This document shows, piece after piece, positions 52,490 to 61,068 of a DNA stretch of 64,000 nt; position 1 is the first letter of the stretch, and every line of letters begins with the position of its first letter. The stretch is taken from NCBI RefSeq assembly GCF_050847355.1, contig NZ_CP193755.1:372001-436000 (forward strand), read 5' to 3'. Under the pieces are notes generated by a model. The model had not been told where the DNA came from. It was given only the letters and a program-made list of their open reading frames with translations, and searched no databases. A program made the position numbers and the translations under genes. Source of the stretch: Limimaricola sp027213785. GTDB taxonomy: Bacteria > Pseudomonadota > Alphaproteobacteria > Rhodobacterales > Rhodobacteraceae.

Positions 52490-53053
52490 ATGCGCCCCGC
52501 CATCGTGTTCTGCGCCCTGACCCTGCTCGCCGCCTGCGAGGCCGGGCCCGGCGGTGGCAGCGCCACGCTCTCGACCCCCGGACCCGATACCCGGGAGGTC
52601 GCGCCCGGCACGGCGCTGCCGTTCGGGCAGATGGCAAAGGTCTGCGGCGTGTCGACATCGGCGCTGGGCACCCCGGTCGCCACCGAGGCGGGCTTCACCC
52701 TCTACGACACCGCCGCGACATCGACCGCGCAGCGCACGCAATACGTGACCGGCTTCGCCGATGGCTGCGCACGGCAATTCACGGCGGCTCTGGCGCTGTT
52801 CGGCAATGTCGGAACGCTCGAGGCCACCTCTTACGGCGCAGGGATCTCGCATAGCCCGGTCGAGCCGGCCTATGAGGAGGTGAAGCGGCAGATCTGCGGC
52901 GTGCCGAGGGGACAGCCCTGCGGCCGCGCCACCGCCCGGTTGGCGCGCAATACGACCTTCCTCACCGCCTATGCCGCCTTCGGCGCGAGCGGCCGCCATG
53001 CCGACATGCTGCTGCATGACGGACGCGCCTTGGCGATGGGGGTCGAGGGCTGA
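52490..53053 (+). CDS. Putative lipoprotein of unknown function
   Basis: Protein of 187 residues with a short lipobox signal, CALTLLAAC-EAGP (cysteine near residue 16). The mature part contains four cysteines in VCGVST, DGCARQF, QICGV and PCGRA, which could form two disulfides. No family recognised. It lies between dnaE and the convergent slyX gene. Confidence 0.8.
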   Translation: MRPAIVFCALTLLAACEAGPGGGSATLSTPGPDTREVAPGTALPFGQMAKVCGVSTSALGTPVATEAGFTLYDTAATSTAQRTQYVTGFADGCARQFTAALALFGNVGTLEATSYGAGISHSPVEPAYEEVKRQICGVPRGQPCGRATARLARNTTFLTAYAAFGASGRHADMLLHDGRALAMGVEG

Positions 53054-53056
53054 GCC

Positions 53057-53260
53057 TCAGTAATGCGGCGGGCGCTCGTTGCCGATGGTGACGCCGCTGT
53101 CGGCCTCGGCCTCCGCTTCGGCCAGACGCTCGCCCAGCATACGCATGCGCCGGGTGAGGGCGTCGATGTCGCGCTCCTGCCGCGCCACCACGTCCGACAG
53201 GTCCTCGACCGTGCGGATCAGGTGGCTCAGCCGCTCTTCAATGTCGATCTGGTCGGTCAT
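53057..53260 (-). CDS. slyX: SlyX family protein
   Basis: Small coiled-coil protein of 67 residues beginning MTDQIDIEERLSHLIRTVED. The heptad pattern and ERPPHY end are typical of SlyX. GAGGG stands a few bases before the ATG at 53260; an in-frame ATG at 53275 would add 5 residues. Function of the family is not known. Confidence 0.88.
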   Translation of the reverse strand: MTDQIDIEERLSHLIRTVEDLSDVVARQERDIDALTRRMRMLGERLAEAEAEADSGVTIGNERPPHY

Positions 53261-53368
53261 GCCCTCTAAACACACCAGCGGCGCGTGGGTTTCAAGCCCG
53301 AAGGTTGCCCCCGCGAGCGGCCCGCGCTAAGCCCGCGCGCGACTCCGCTCCCGAAAGGATGCCGATCC

Positions 53369-54877
53369 ATGGCCAAGGACAAGATCCGCCGCCCCCGCGC
53401 CGAGACGCCGAAGGGGTTCCGTGACTATTTCGGCGCCGAGGTCACCGCGCGCGCCGCGATGCTGCGCCGGATCGCCGAGGTCTATCATCGCTACGGATTC
53501 GAGGCGCTGGAGACCAGCGGCGTCGAGACGGTCGAGGCGCTAGGCAAGTTCCTCCCCGACGTCGATCGTCCGAACGAAGGCGTCTTCGCCTGGCAGGAGG
53601 ACGCGGAAGGCGACAGGCCCGGCGACTGGCTGGCGCTGCGCTACGACCTGACCGCGCCGCTGGCGCGGGTCTATGCCCAGCACCGCAACGACCTTCCGAC
53701 CCCCTATCGTCGCTATGCGATGGGTCCGGTGTGGCGCAACGAGAAGCCCGGTCCGGGCCGGTTCCGGCAGTTCTACCAGTGCGACGCCGACACGGTGGGC
53801 GCGCCCTCGGTGGCCGCCGATGCCGAGATCTGCGCCATGCTCGCGGACACGCTGGAAGCCGTTGGCATCTCGCGCGGCGACTACATCGTGCGCGTCAACA
53901 ACCGCAAGGTCCTCAACGGCGTGATGGAGGTGGCGGGCGTTCTGGATCCGTCCGATCCCGAGAGGTTCGCGCATGAGCGCGGCATCGTGCTGCGCGCCAT
54001 CGACAAGCTCGACCGTCTGGGCACGGATGGCGTGCGGGCGCTCTTGGGCGAGGGCCGCAAGGACGAATCCGGCGACTTTACCAAGGGGGCCGGGCTCGGT
54101 GCCGAGCAGGCCGAGGTCGTGATGGGCTTCATGAAGGCGCGGCGCGACACGGCCGAGGCGACGCTGGCACGGCTGCGCGAACTGGTCGGCCCCTCGGCCA
54201 TGGGCTCCGAAGGCGTCGACGAGCTGGAAACCATCGCCGCCCTGCTGTCGGCGCAGGGCATGGGCCCGGACCGGGTGGTCATCGACCCCTCTGTCGTGCG
54301 GGGCTTGGGCTACTACACCGGCCCGGTCTTCGAGGCCGAACTGACCTTCGAGATCCTCGACGAGAAAGGTCGGCCGCGCCAGTTCGGCTCGGTCGCGGGC
54401 GGCGGGCGCTACGACGATCTGGTCAAGCGCTTCACCGGGCAGGCCGTGCCCGCCACCGGCGTCTCGATCGGCGTCGATCGGCTGCTCGCGGCGCTCGCCG
54501 CCAAGGGGTGCGGCGAGGCGGAGGCGCAGGGGCCGGTGGTCGTCACCGTGATGGATCGCGACCGCATGGCCGATTACCAGGCGATGGCCTCCGAATTGCG
54601 CGCCGCCGGCATCCGCGCCGAGGTCTATCTCGGCAACCCCAAGAACTTCGGCAACCAGATGAAATATGCCGACCGGCGCGGCAGCCCGGTCGCGGTGATC
54701 GAGGGGGCTGACGAGAAGGAGCGCGGCGTGGTGCAGATCAAGGACCTGATCCTCGGCGCGCAGATCGCCAAGGAGGCCACGCTCGAGCAGTGGAAGGACC
54801 GCCCCTCCCAGATCGAGGTGCCGCGCGACGAGCTGGTCGAGCGGGTCCGCGCGATGATCGAAAGCCAGTCGTCATGA
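53369..54877 (+). CDS. hisS: Histidine-tRNA ligase
   Basis: Class II synthetase of 502 residues. Motifs seen are PKGFRDYFG at the N-terminus, LRYDLTAPLARVYAQH, RYAMGPVWRNEKPGPGRFRQ (motif 2), the histidine loop RGLGYYTGPVFEAEL, and GGGRYDDLVKRF. The ATG at 53369 has AAAGGA upstream; earlier in-frame sequence is not conserved-looking. Translationally coupled by ATGA to hisZ, its paralogue. Confidence 0.96.
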   Translation: MAKDKIRRPRAETPKGFRDYFGAEVTARAAMLRRIAEVYHRYGFEALETSGVETVEALGKFLPDVDRPNEGVFAWQEDAEGDRPGDWLALRYDLTAPLARVYAQHRNDLPTPYRRYAMGPVWRNEKPGPGRFRQFYQCDADTVGAPSVAADAEICAMLADTLEAVGISRGDYIVRVNNRKVLNGVMEVAGVLDPSDPERFAHERGIVLRAIDKLDRLGTDGVRALLGEGRKDESGDFTKGAGLGAEQAEVVMGFMKARRDTAEATLARLRELVGPSAMGSEGVDELETIAALLSAQGMGPDRVVIDPSVVRGLGYYTGPVFEAELTFEILDEKGRPRQFGSVAGGGRYDDLVKRFTGQAVPATGVSIGVDRLLAALAAKGCGEAEAQGPVVVTVMDRDRMADYQAMASELRAAGIRAEVYLGNPKNFGNQMKYADRRGSPVAVIEGADEKERGVVQIKDLILGAQIAKEATLEQWKDRPSQIEVPRDELVERVRAMIESQSS

Positions 54878-55968
54878 TGCCCGGACCCATGGGGCCGGAG
54901 GCCCGCGCCGAGGCGGCGCGGCTCTCGGCCATCTTCGAGGGCTTGGGCGCGCAGCCGGTCGACACCTCGATCCTGCAGCCCGCCGACGTGCTGCTCGACC
55001 TCTATGGCGAAGATATCCGCGCCCGCGCCTATGTCACCGCCGACCCGCTCAGGGGCGAGATGATGCTGCGCCCGGACTTCACCGTCCCGGTTGTGCGCGC
55101 GCATATGGATGAGGGCGGTGATCCGGCCCGCTACAGCTATGCGGGCGAGGTGTTCCGGCGTCAGGAAACCGACCCGGCGCGGCCGATCGAGTTCCTGCAG
55201 GTGGGCTTCGAGATCTTCGGCGGCGAGCCGGCGCAGGCCGATGCCGAGGTTTTCGCGACCATTTCGGGAGCGCTGGAGGGGCTCGAACTTCGGCCCGCCA
55301 CCGGTGATATCGGCATCTTGATGGCGGCGGTGCGTGGTCTGAAGACATCCGAGGCCCGCAAGGGCGCGCTGCTGCGCCATGTCTGGCGTCCGCGCCGGTT
55401 CCGGGCGCTGCTCGACCGCTATGGCGCGCGCACCCCGCTGCCTGCCCACAAGAAGGCGCTGTTGGCGGCCGCCGATCCCTTCGAGGGTGCCGGGCCGGCG
55501 CTTGGGCTTCGCGGCCGGCGCGAGGTCGAGGCGCGCATCGCCACGCTGCGCGCGGAGGCCGACACGCGGCCCCTCTCCGAGGAGGAGATGGCGCTGGTCG
55601 ACATGATCCTCGACCTGCGCGAGACCGCGCCCAACGTGCTGTCGGCGCTGCGCGACATCGCCGTGGACATGCCGGCCATCGGCGATGCGGTGACTGGGCT
55701 GACCCGCCGTCTCGATGCCATGTCGGCACGCGGCATCGACGTGGACGCGCTGCCCTTCGAGGGCAGCTTCGGCCGCACCACGCTCGAATATTACGACGGC
55801 TTCGTCTTCGGCTTCCAATCCCCCACTCGCGCCGACCTGCCGCCGGTGGCCACCGGCGGCCGCTACGACGCGCTGACCCGGCATCTCGGGCGGGGCCGTG
55901 CCGTGCCCGCCGTGGGCGGCGTGATCCGGCCCGAGCTGGCGGTGCAGATCAGGGAGGGCCGGACATGA
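54874..55968 (+). CDS. hisZ: ATP phosphoribosyltransferase regulatory subunit HisZ
   Basis: HisRS-like protein of 364 residues without synthetase activity, required by the short form of HisG for activity and histidine feedback. It keeps MLRPDFTVPVVRAHM, RYSYAGEVFRRQE and TGGRYDALTRHLGRG from the synthetase fold but lacks the histidine-adenylate loops and the anticodon domain. It overlaps hisS and hisG by 4 bases on each side. Confidence 0.93.
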   Translation: MMPGPMGPEARAEAARLSAIFEGLGAQPVDTSILQPADVLLDLYGEDIRARAYVTADPLRGEMMLRPDFTVPVVRAHMDEGGDPARYSYAGEVFRRQETDPARPIEFLQVGFEIFGGEPAQADAEVFATISGALEGLELRPATGDIGILMAAVRGLKTSEARKGALLRHVWRPRRFRALLDRYGARTPLPAHKKALLAAADPFEGAGPALGLRGRREVEARIATLRAEADTRPLSEEEMALVDMILDLRETAPNVLSALRDIAVDMPAIGDAVTGLTRRLDAMSARGIDVDALPFEGSFGRTTLEYYDGFVFGFQSPTRADLPPVATGGRYDALTRHLGRGRAVPAVGGVIRPELAVQIREGRT

Positions 55969-56657
55969 CGATCCGTCTCGGCGTGCCGTCCAAGGGGCGG
56001 CTGATGGAAAAGACCTTCGACTGGTTCGGCGCGCGCGGCCTGACCCTGCGCAAGCGCGGCAACGACCGCGAATACGCGGGCGTGGTCGAGGGCATCGACG
56101 GTGTCGAACTGGCGCTCCTGTCGGCGGGTGAGATCCCGCGCGAACTGGCCGCCGGCCGGCTGCATCTCGGTGTCACCGGATCGGATCTGGTGCGCGAAAA
56201 GGTGGCGGGCTGGGACCTGCGCCTGCGTGAACTGGCGCAGATGGGCTTCGGCGGCGCCGATCTCGTGATCGCCGTGCCGCAGTGCTGGGTCGATGTCGAC
56301 ACGCTCGACGATCTCGACGCGGTGGCGGCGGCCTTCCGGCGTGACCACGGGTTCCGGCTGCGCATCGCCACCAAGTATCACCGGCTCACCCGCGAATTCC
56401 TGAAAGAGCACGGCGTCGCCGACTACCAGCTGGTCGACAGCCAGGGCGCGACCGAGGGCGTGGTCCGCAACGAGACCGCCGAGGCGATCTCGGACATCAC
56501 CTCGACCGGCGAGACGCTGCGCGCCAACGGGCTCAAGATCCTGTCCGACGGGATGATCCATTCGAGCCAGGCGACGCTGTTCCGCTCGAGCACCGCCGAG
56601 TGGTCCGAGGCGCACCGCGCCACGCTCGACGCGCTAGAGGACAAGCTCGGCCTTTAA
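55965..56657 (+). CDS. hisG: ATP phosphoribosyltransferase, short form
   Basis: First enzyme of histidine synthesis, 230 residues, so it is the HisZ-dependent short form without the C-terminal regulatory domain. Features are RLGVPSKGRLMEKTFDWF, the LGVTGSDLVREK segment and the PRPP loop ADYQLVDSQGATEGVVRNET (cited as VDSQGATEGVVRNE). Its TAA overlaps the stop of the convergent DUF1489 gene (TTAA). Confidence 0.95.
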   Translation: MTIRLGVPSKGRLMEKTFDWFGARGLTLRKRGNDREYAGVVEGIDGVELALLSAGEIPRELAAGRLHLGVTGSDLVREKVAGWDLRLRELAQMGFGGADLVIAVPQCWVDVDTLDDLDAVAAAFRRDHGFRLRIATKYHRLTREFLKEHGVADYQLVDSQGATEGVVRNETAEAISDITSTGETLRANGLKILSDGMIHSSQATLFRSSTAEWSEAHRATLDALEDKLGL

Positions 56658-57076
56658 AGGACGCCGATTTCGGCCAGCGCCGCCTGCAGCGCGGGCGGCA
56701 ACGGTTCCTCGGCCTCGCGCCCCGGCGCGAGGTCGCGCGGCGCGTCGCCGGCGGCAAGGTAGCGCCAGCCCTGAAAGGCCCGCTTGGGCGTCGCCGCGAC
56801 CCGCACCAGCCCCGGCTCGCAGACGATGGCACAGCGGCGGATGCCGTCGCCGCGATCCACCTCGTCGAAACGGATCACCCGCTGGCGACACAGGATCACG
56901 CCCTTGATCACCCAGTAAATCGATCCGCCGTCGAGCACCTCCTCGGCACGCTTGGGCCACATGCGGGTGACGTGGCGTGGCAGCCCGTCGGGGCCCTGTC
57001 CGCGCCGGTCGGCCTGCCAGGCCGCGAGGTCCGAGACGTCTTCGGTCCCGACCGAGAGCTTGATGAGATGCAGCAT
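56654..57076 (-). CDS. DUF1489 family protein
   Basis: Protein of 140 residues starting MLHLIKLSVGTEDVSDLAAW and containing TRMWPKRAEEVLDGGSIYWV and RHVTRMWPKR, which is the DUF1489 pattern known only from alphaproteobacteria. No catalytic motif or signal is seen. In-frame starts exist further upstream, but the homologous start is at 57076. Divergent from nrdJ; function unknown. Confidence 0.88.
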   Translation of the reverse strand: MLHLIKLSVGTEDVSDLAAWQADRRGQGPDGLPRHVTRMWPKRAEEVLDGGSIYWVIKGVILCRQRVIRFDEVDRGDGIRRCAIVCEPGLVRVAATPKRAFQGWRYLAAGDAPRDLAPGREAEEPLPPALQAALAEIGVL

Positions 57077-57168
57077 GATGAAGGACTTAGAAGCCGGGGC
57101 AGGGGGCCGCAAGTCGCGATTTCGTGTTGTGATAAAATCGCAATTTCTTGTGGATAAGGCTGTGTCAA

Positions 57169-57215
57169 ACACAATCTGTAGCTTGGAACGTGCTATGATA
57201 CACTATATCGACGGT
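57169..57215 (+). promoter_or_regulatory. Tandem NrdR-like boxes upstream of nrdJ
   Basis: Two 16-bp sites, acacaatctgtagctt (57169-57184) and acactatatcgacggt (57200-57215). Each matches 12 of 16 positions of the NrdR box as I recall it (aCaCwAtATaTwGtgt). Their starts are 31 bp apart, the three-helical-turn spacing known for NrdR pairs. They lie 62 bases before nrdJ. The repressor NrdR controls ribonucleotide reductase genes; it is not encoded in the window. Confidence 0.65.
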
Positions 57216-57277
57216 GACCGTCGGGACCTGAGTCCCTCATGCATTTCCAATAAGTTCAAAGCCGAAGGACCGCCCTC

Positions 57278-59554
57278 ATGACCCGTTTTTCCGCGCCGAT
57301 CGCCGAACAGATCTGGGACATGAAATATCGCTTCAAGCAGAGCGACGGCACGCCGATCGATACCAGCGTCGAGGATAGCTGGCGCCGCATCGCCCGGGCG
57401 CTGGCGGCCCCGGAGAAGGACCCGGCGCATTGGGAAGAGAAGTTCTACGGCGCGCTCGAGGACTTCCGCTACCTGCCCGCCGGCCGGATCACCGCCGGCG
57501 CCGGTACCGCCCGCGCCGTGACGCTGTTCAACTGCTTCGTCATGGGCACCGTGCCGGATTCGATGTCGGGCATCTTCGACATGCTCAAGGAAGCGGCGCT
57601 GACCATGCAGCAGGGCGGCGGCATCGGCTACGATTTCTCGACCATCCGGCCGCGCGGCGCCGAGGTGAAGGGCGTGGCCGCCGATGCCTCGGGCCCGCTG
57701 TCCTTCATGGATGTCTGGGATGCGATGTGCCGCACCATCATGTCGGCCGGCTCGCGCCGCGGCGCGATGATGGCGACGATGCGCTGCGACCACCCCGACG
57801 TCGAGGCCTTCATCACCGCGAAATCCGACCCGGCCCGGCTGCGCATGTTCAACATGTCGGTGTTGGTCACCGATCCGTTCATGGAGGCCGTGAAGGCCGA
57901 CGGTACCTGGGACCTCGTCTTCAAGGACAAGGTCTACAAGACCGTGCAGGCGCGCGACCTGTGGAATGCGATCATGAAGTCGACCTACGAGCAGGCCGAG
58001 CCGGGCGTGATCTTCATCGACCGCATCAACCAGATGAACAATCTCGGCTATTGCGAGAGCATCTCGGCCACCAACCCCTGCGGCGAGCAGCCGCTGCCGC
58101 CCTATGGCGCCTGCCTGCTGGGGTCGATCAACCTCGCCAAGCTGGTGAAGAACGAGTTCGAGACCGGTGCCAAGCTCGACGAGGCCGAGCTCGACGATCT
58201 CGTGGCCCTCGCGGTGCGGATGATGGACAACGTCGTCGACGCCTCGAACTTCCCGCTGCCGGCGCAGGCCGAAGAGGCCCGCAACAAGCGCCGGATCGGC
58301 CTCGGCGTCACCGGCCTTGCGGATGCGCTCTTGATGGTCGGACTGCGCTATGGTTCCGACGAGGCGGCGGCGCAGACCGAGGCCTGGATGAAGCGCATCG
58401 CGCGTGCCTCCTACCTCGCCTCCGTCGAACTGGCGAAAGAGAAGGGCGCCTTCCCGCTCTTCGATGCCAAGAAGTACCTTGCCTCGGGCAACATGCAGCA
58501 GATGGACAAGGACGTGCGCGACGCGATCGCCAAGCACGGCATCCGCAACGCGCTGCTGACCTCGATCGCGCCGACCGGCACCATCTCGCTCTATGCGGGC
58601 AACGTGTCGTCGGGGATCGAGCCGGTCTTCGCCTATGCCTACACCCGCAAGGTGCTGCAGAAGGACGGCTCGCGCACCGAGGAGGAGGTCGTCGACTACG
58701 CCGTGCAGGCCTGGCGCGAGAAGTTCGGCGACAAGGAGCTTCCCGACTACTTCGTCAACGCCCAGACGCTGGCGCCGCTTGACCACGTGAAGATGCAGGC
58801 CGCGGCGCAGAAGTGGATCGACAGCTCGATTTCCAAAACGATCAACTGCCCCGAGGACATCTCCTTCGAGGCGTTCAAGGACGTCTACATGGAAGCCTAC
58901 GAGACTGGCTGCAAGGGCTGCACCACCTACCGCCCGAACGACATCACCGGCTCGGTGCTGTCGGTATCCGAGCCCGCCAAGGCGCCCGAGGCCAAGTCGG
59001 CGCCCGCCGAGCCCACCGGTGGCGAGGTGATCTACATGTCCGAGCCGCTGGATCGTCCGGCCGAGCTGGAGGGCGCGACCTACAAGCTGAAATGGCCCGA
59101 CAGCGAGCACGCGATCTACATCACCGTCAACGACCTCGTCGTCGGCGGTCACCGCCGCCCCTTCGAGGTGTTCATCAACTCCAAGAACATGGAGCATTTC
59201 GCCTGGACCGTGGCGCTGACGCGGATGGTCTCGGCGGTGTTCCGGCGCGGCGGCGACGTCTCCTTCGTGGTCGAGGAGCTGAAGGCCGTGTTCGATCCGC
59301 GCGGTGGCGCCTGGATGCAGGGCAAGTACGTCCCGTCGATCCTCGCCGCGATCGGTGGCGTGATCGAGAAGCACATGATCTCCACCGGCTTCCTTGCCGG
59401 CGAGGGTCAGGGCCTCAAGGAGGACCCGCAGCAGCAGGTCGTCAACCTCGACGCCCCGCGCGGCAAGTCCTGCCCCTCCTGCGGCAGCTTCGAGCTGCGC
59501 ATGGTCGAGGGCTGCATGACCTGCGGCAGCTGCGGTCATTCGAAGTGCGGGTGA
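57278..59554 (+). CDS. nrdJ: Adenosylcobalamin-dependent ribonucleotide reductase (class II)
   Basis: Enzyme of 758 residues that makes deoxyribonucleotides using adenosylcobalamin instead of a radical-carrying partner subunit. The finger-loop residues N-C-E are in ATNPCGEQPLPPYGACLLGS (about 264-283), with the partner cysteine in LFNCFVMG. A TSCPD domain (about 605-700) and a C-terminal cysteine-rich tail (CPSCGS, CMTCGSCGHSKCG) follow; the tail re-reduces the active-site disulfide. NrdR-like boxes precede it. It needs B12, which the cobU/cobC genes of the window help assemble. Confidence 0.97.
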   Translation: MTRFSAPIAEQIWDMKYRFKQSDGTPIDTSVEDSWRRIARALAAPEKDPAHWEEKFYGALEDFRYLPAGRITAGAGTARAVTLFNCFVMGTVPDSMSGIFDMLKEAALTMQQGGGIGYDFSTIRPRGAEVKGVAADASGPLSFMDVWDAMCRTIMSAGSRRGAMMATMRCDHPDVEAFITAKSDPARLRMFNMSVLVTDPFMEAVKADGTWDLVFKDKVYKTVQARDLWNAIMKSTYEQAEPGVIFIDRINQMNNLGYCESISATNPCGEQPLPPYGACLLGSINLAKLVKNEFETGAKLDEAELDDLVALAVRMMDNVVDASNFPLPAQAEEARNKRRIGLGVTGLADALLMVGLRYGSDEAAAQTEAWMKRIARASYLASVELAKEKGAFPLFDAKKYLASGNMQQMDKDVRDAIAKHGIRNALLTSIAPTGTISLYAGNVSSGIEPVFAYAYTRKVLQKDGSRTEEEVVDYAVQAWREKFGDKELPDYFVNAQTLAPLDHVKMQAAAQKWIDSSISKTINCPEDISFEAFKDVYMEAYETGCKGCTTYRPNDITGSVLSVSEPAKAPEAKSAPAEPTGGEVIYMSEPLDRPAELEGATYKLKWPDSEHAIYITVNDLVVGGHRRPFEVFINSKNMEHFAWTVALTRMVSAVFRRGGDVSFVVEELKAVFDPRGGAWMQGKYVPSILAAIGGVIEKHMISTGFLAGEGQGLKEDPQQQVVNLDAPRGKSCPSCGSFELRMVEGCMTCGSCGHSKCG

Positions 59555-59600
59555 GTTGAGATTTGGCCTCTTGTTGTATGTAGACAGGCAAAGATTGCAC

Positions 59601-59800
59601 ATTTCCGGGGCTTTTGCGCACTTTCTACAAGGAAAGTGTGCACACCGGGGTCTTGTAAGATTGGCTGTCCTAATTTGTGACTCACACGCTACCGATTGCC
59701 CCATGGGACATGCAGGACAGCCGAGGCAGTCTCTGGCCACGGTGTCGTTTCTTTTAGAAACAGAAACCGAAAAGAGCTGCGGCATCGCCGCAGCTCTTTT
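59601..59800. ncRNA. Candidate structured RNA between nrdJ and a strong hairpin terminator
   Basis: No gene is visible in the 215 bases after nrdJ, yet the stretch is rich in stems. They are a 10-bp hairpin with one G-U pair (59616-59641), an 11-bp pairing (59661-59671 with 59714-59724) closing a 42-base loop that itself contains short dyads, a 5-bp hairpin (59747-59761), and a 14-bp terminator stem (59770-59800). Order and density resemble a small RNA gene with its own terminator, or a long 3' UTR of nrdJ. Strand cannot be decided. I do not recognise 6S, SRP, tmRNA or RNase P. Confidence 0.35.
59770..59800. terminator. Strong symmetric intrinsic terminator
   Basis: Perfect 14-bp stem AAAAGAGCTGCGGC / GCCGCAGCTCTTTT with a 3-base loop. 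Runs of A on the left and T on the right make it work in either direction. It is probably the end of the nrdJ transcript or of the candidate RNA. Confidence 0.85.
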
Positions 59801-60330
59801 CCTATCCAGTATGGTGAATTCGTCGCCATGGCATGCCAGTAACCTCAGCCTCTTCTTGTTCGTACTGCCGTTAGCCAGCAGACGTCTCTCAATCATTTTG
59901 CGGTCATTTGGCCATTCCAGCATGCAAATCATGGTCATTCTCTTCTGACCATCAGGCCGACCATCATTGTGGATAGAGCAGGGGTAGTTCGCGATCGCCA
60001 GTAGCCAGAGATTCGCGAGGCGTGTTCCAAAGGAGAGCAACAGGCTGGGAGTCACTGCCAGCGCGCATAGGGCAGAGAGGTACGAACCGATATGGCAAGA
60101 AAGGGCCGTAAAGTGTTGGAGCGGGAAGGGCGGAGAGCCGACATTCGCCGCAGTCCGGACCAAGGTCCGCTTGGCGGACGAAGCAAAGCCGACTTTGAGA
60201 AGTAAAGAGCTGAGTGCCGATGCCATTGCTCTCTTGGCTTGACAAGCGAGTTGCTCAAGCAATGCGGGGTTCGCTTCAACCCCGGCAAGCTATGCGGGAT
60301 CTACCTTATCGCCAACGCTGAGAAGCTAAG
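59801..60330. other. Non-coding, less GC-rich stretch, possibly a degenerate dispersed repeat
   Basis: No credible gene on either strand in 530 bases; base use is flatter than in the neighbours. The part around 60060-60200 (with GGACC-AA-GGTCC at about 60158-60169) resembles degenerate intergenic sequences I recall from roseobacter genomes, where they are often mis-annotated as short proteins; this is memory, not a search. A 6-bp hairpin GGGGTT/AACCCC is at 60266-60283. Confidence 0.3.
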
Positions 60331-60651
60331 TTAATTCCGCGGAAGGCGGCGCCACCAATCGGCATAGGGAGTGTTCTTTGGATGGTGGCGATTGACGTCC
60401 GGCGCCCCATCTGACCACCAAACAGGCCCCCGTTCACCCAATGCCACTTTAGTCGCATGCACCCGTCTCCGTGCATCTTTAATTTCCTTATCCGACTTTG
60501 CATTCTTCACCGCGGAGCGAGCCTTCATAAGCTTCTTCACAAGCTCCGCGCGCTCCACATCGGAGAGGGCGGGGTTGCTACATCGCCACAAGCGATCCTT
60601 TACCAAGAAATATCGGCCGTCCGGCGTGGTGGGGTAGGATTTGTGTGCCAT
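60331..60651 (-). CDS. Small conserved protein of unknown function
   Basis: Protein of 106 residues with the opening MAHKSYPTTPDGRYFLVKDR, a charged helical middle and the end ALGERGPVWWSDGAPDVNRH. I recall a proteobacterial family with the PDGRYF-LWR and GERGPVWW-DGAPD features; function unknown. No signal or membrane segment. It is the only protein-like unit in an otherwise poorly coding 1.5-kb stretch, so it may be a recent arrival. Confidence 0.75.
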   Translation of the reverse strand: MAHKSYPTTPDGRYFLVKDRLWRCSNPALSDVERAELVKKLMKARSAVKNAKSDKEIKDARRRVHATKVALGERGPVWWSDGAPDVNRHHPKNTPYADWWRRLPRN

Positions 60652-61068
60652 TGCGAACAGTAAAAGTATGGATCGTAGTCGGAAACTGATACGCTGCCAG
60701 AATTAGGCTCGTTTCGAGCTGAGACCAGTGCCAATACGTGCTTGTGAACTTCTACCAGAGCCGGCGCAGAGGGGACGAGAATGATCGCGCAAGAGGCATA
60801 GATTGCGGATGGTTTGGCGACTTCGGCCTGTTTCAGCGTCGTTATGCTCCTTTAATACTTAGGGACGTGTGTGAATGCCTCTATTGACGAGCCGCACTGC
60901 AAGAATGCGGATAGCAGTGAACGGCAGCTTTGAGCCGGTCTGCGACATCTCGTTAGCGAAGCGACCGGTCGTTCAGGGTGGATCGAGAGCACTCTCAGGA
61001 TGCCACGCGGCGCCGACCTCATTCACGGCGCTCCGATTGGCCTGCACCGCAGTGGCGAGGTTCATGAC
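60652..61068. other. Non-coding stretch, possibly degenerate repeat
   Basis: 417 bases with no convincing gene. The part around 60908-60976 contains GTGAACGGCAGCTTTG and an inverted CCGGTC...GACCGG pair, which reminds me of dispersed degenerate sequences in this group; not verified. It should also contain the upstream region of the 60331-60651 gene. Confidence 0.3.

Noticed and set aside
57203..60262. Open frame of about 1019 codons on the minus strand opposite nrdJ and beyond
   Set aside because: Mostly a shadow of nrdJ. The part beyond nrdJ (59555-60262) reads through stems and repeat-like sequence and is not protein-like.
60266..60283. GGGGTT...AACCCC hairpin resembling a tRNA T-arm
   Set aside because: No matching acceptor, D or anticodon stems at tRNA distances and no CCA end, so not a tRNA or clear tRNA fragment.
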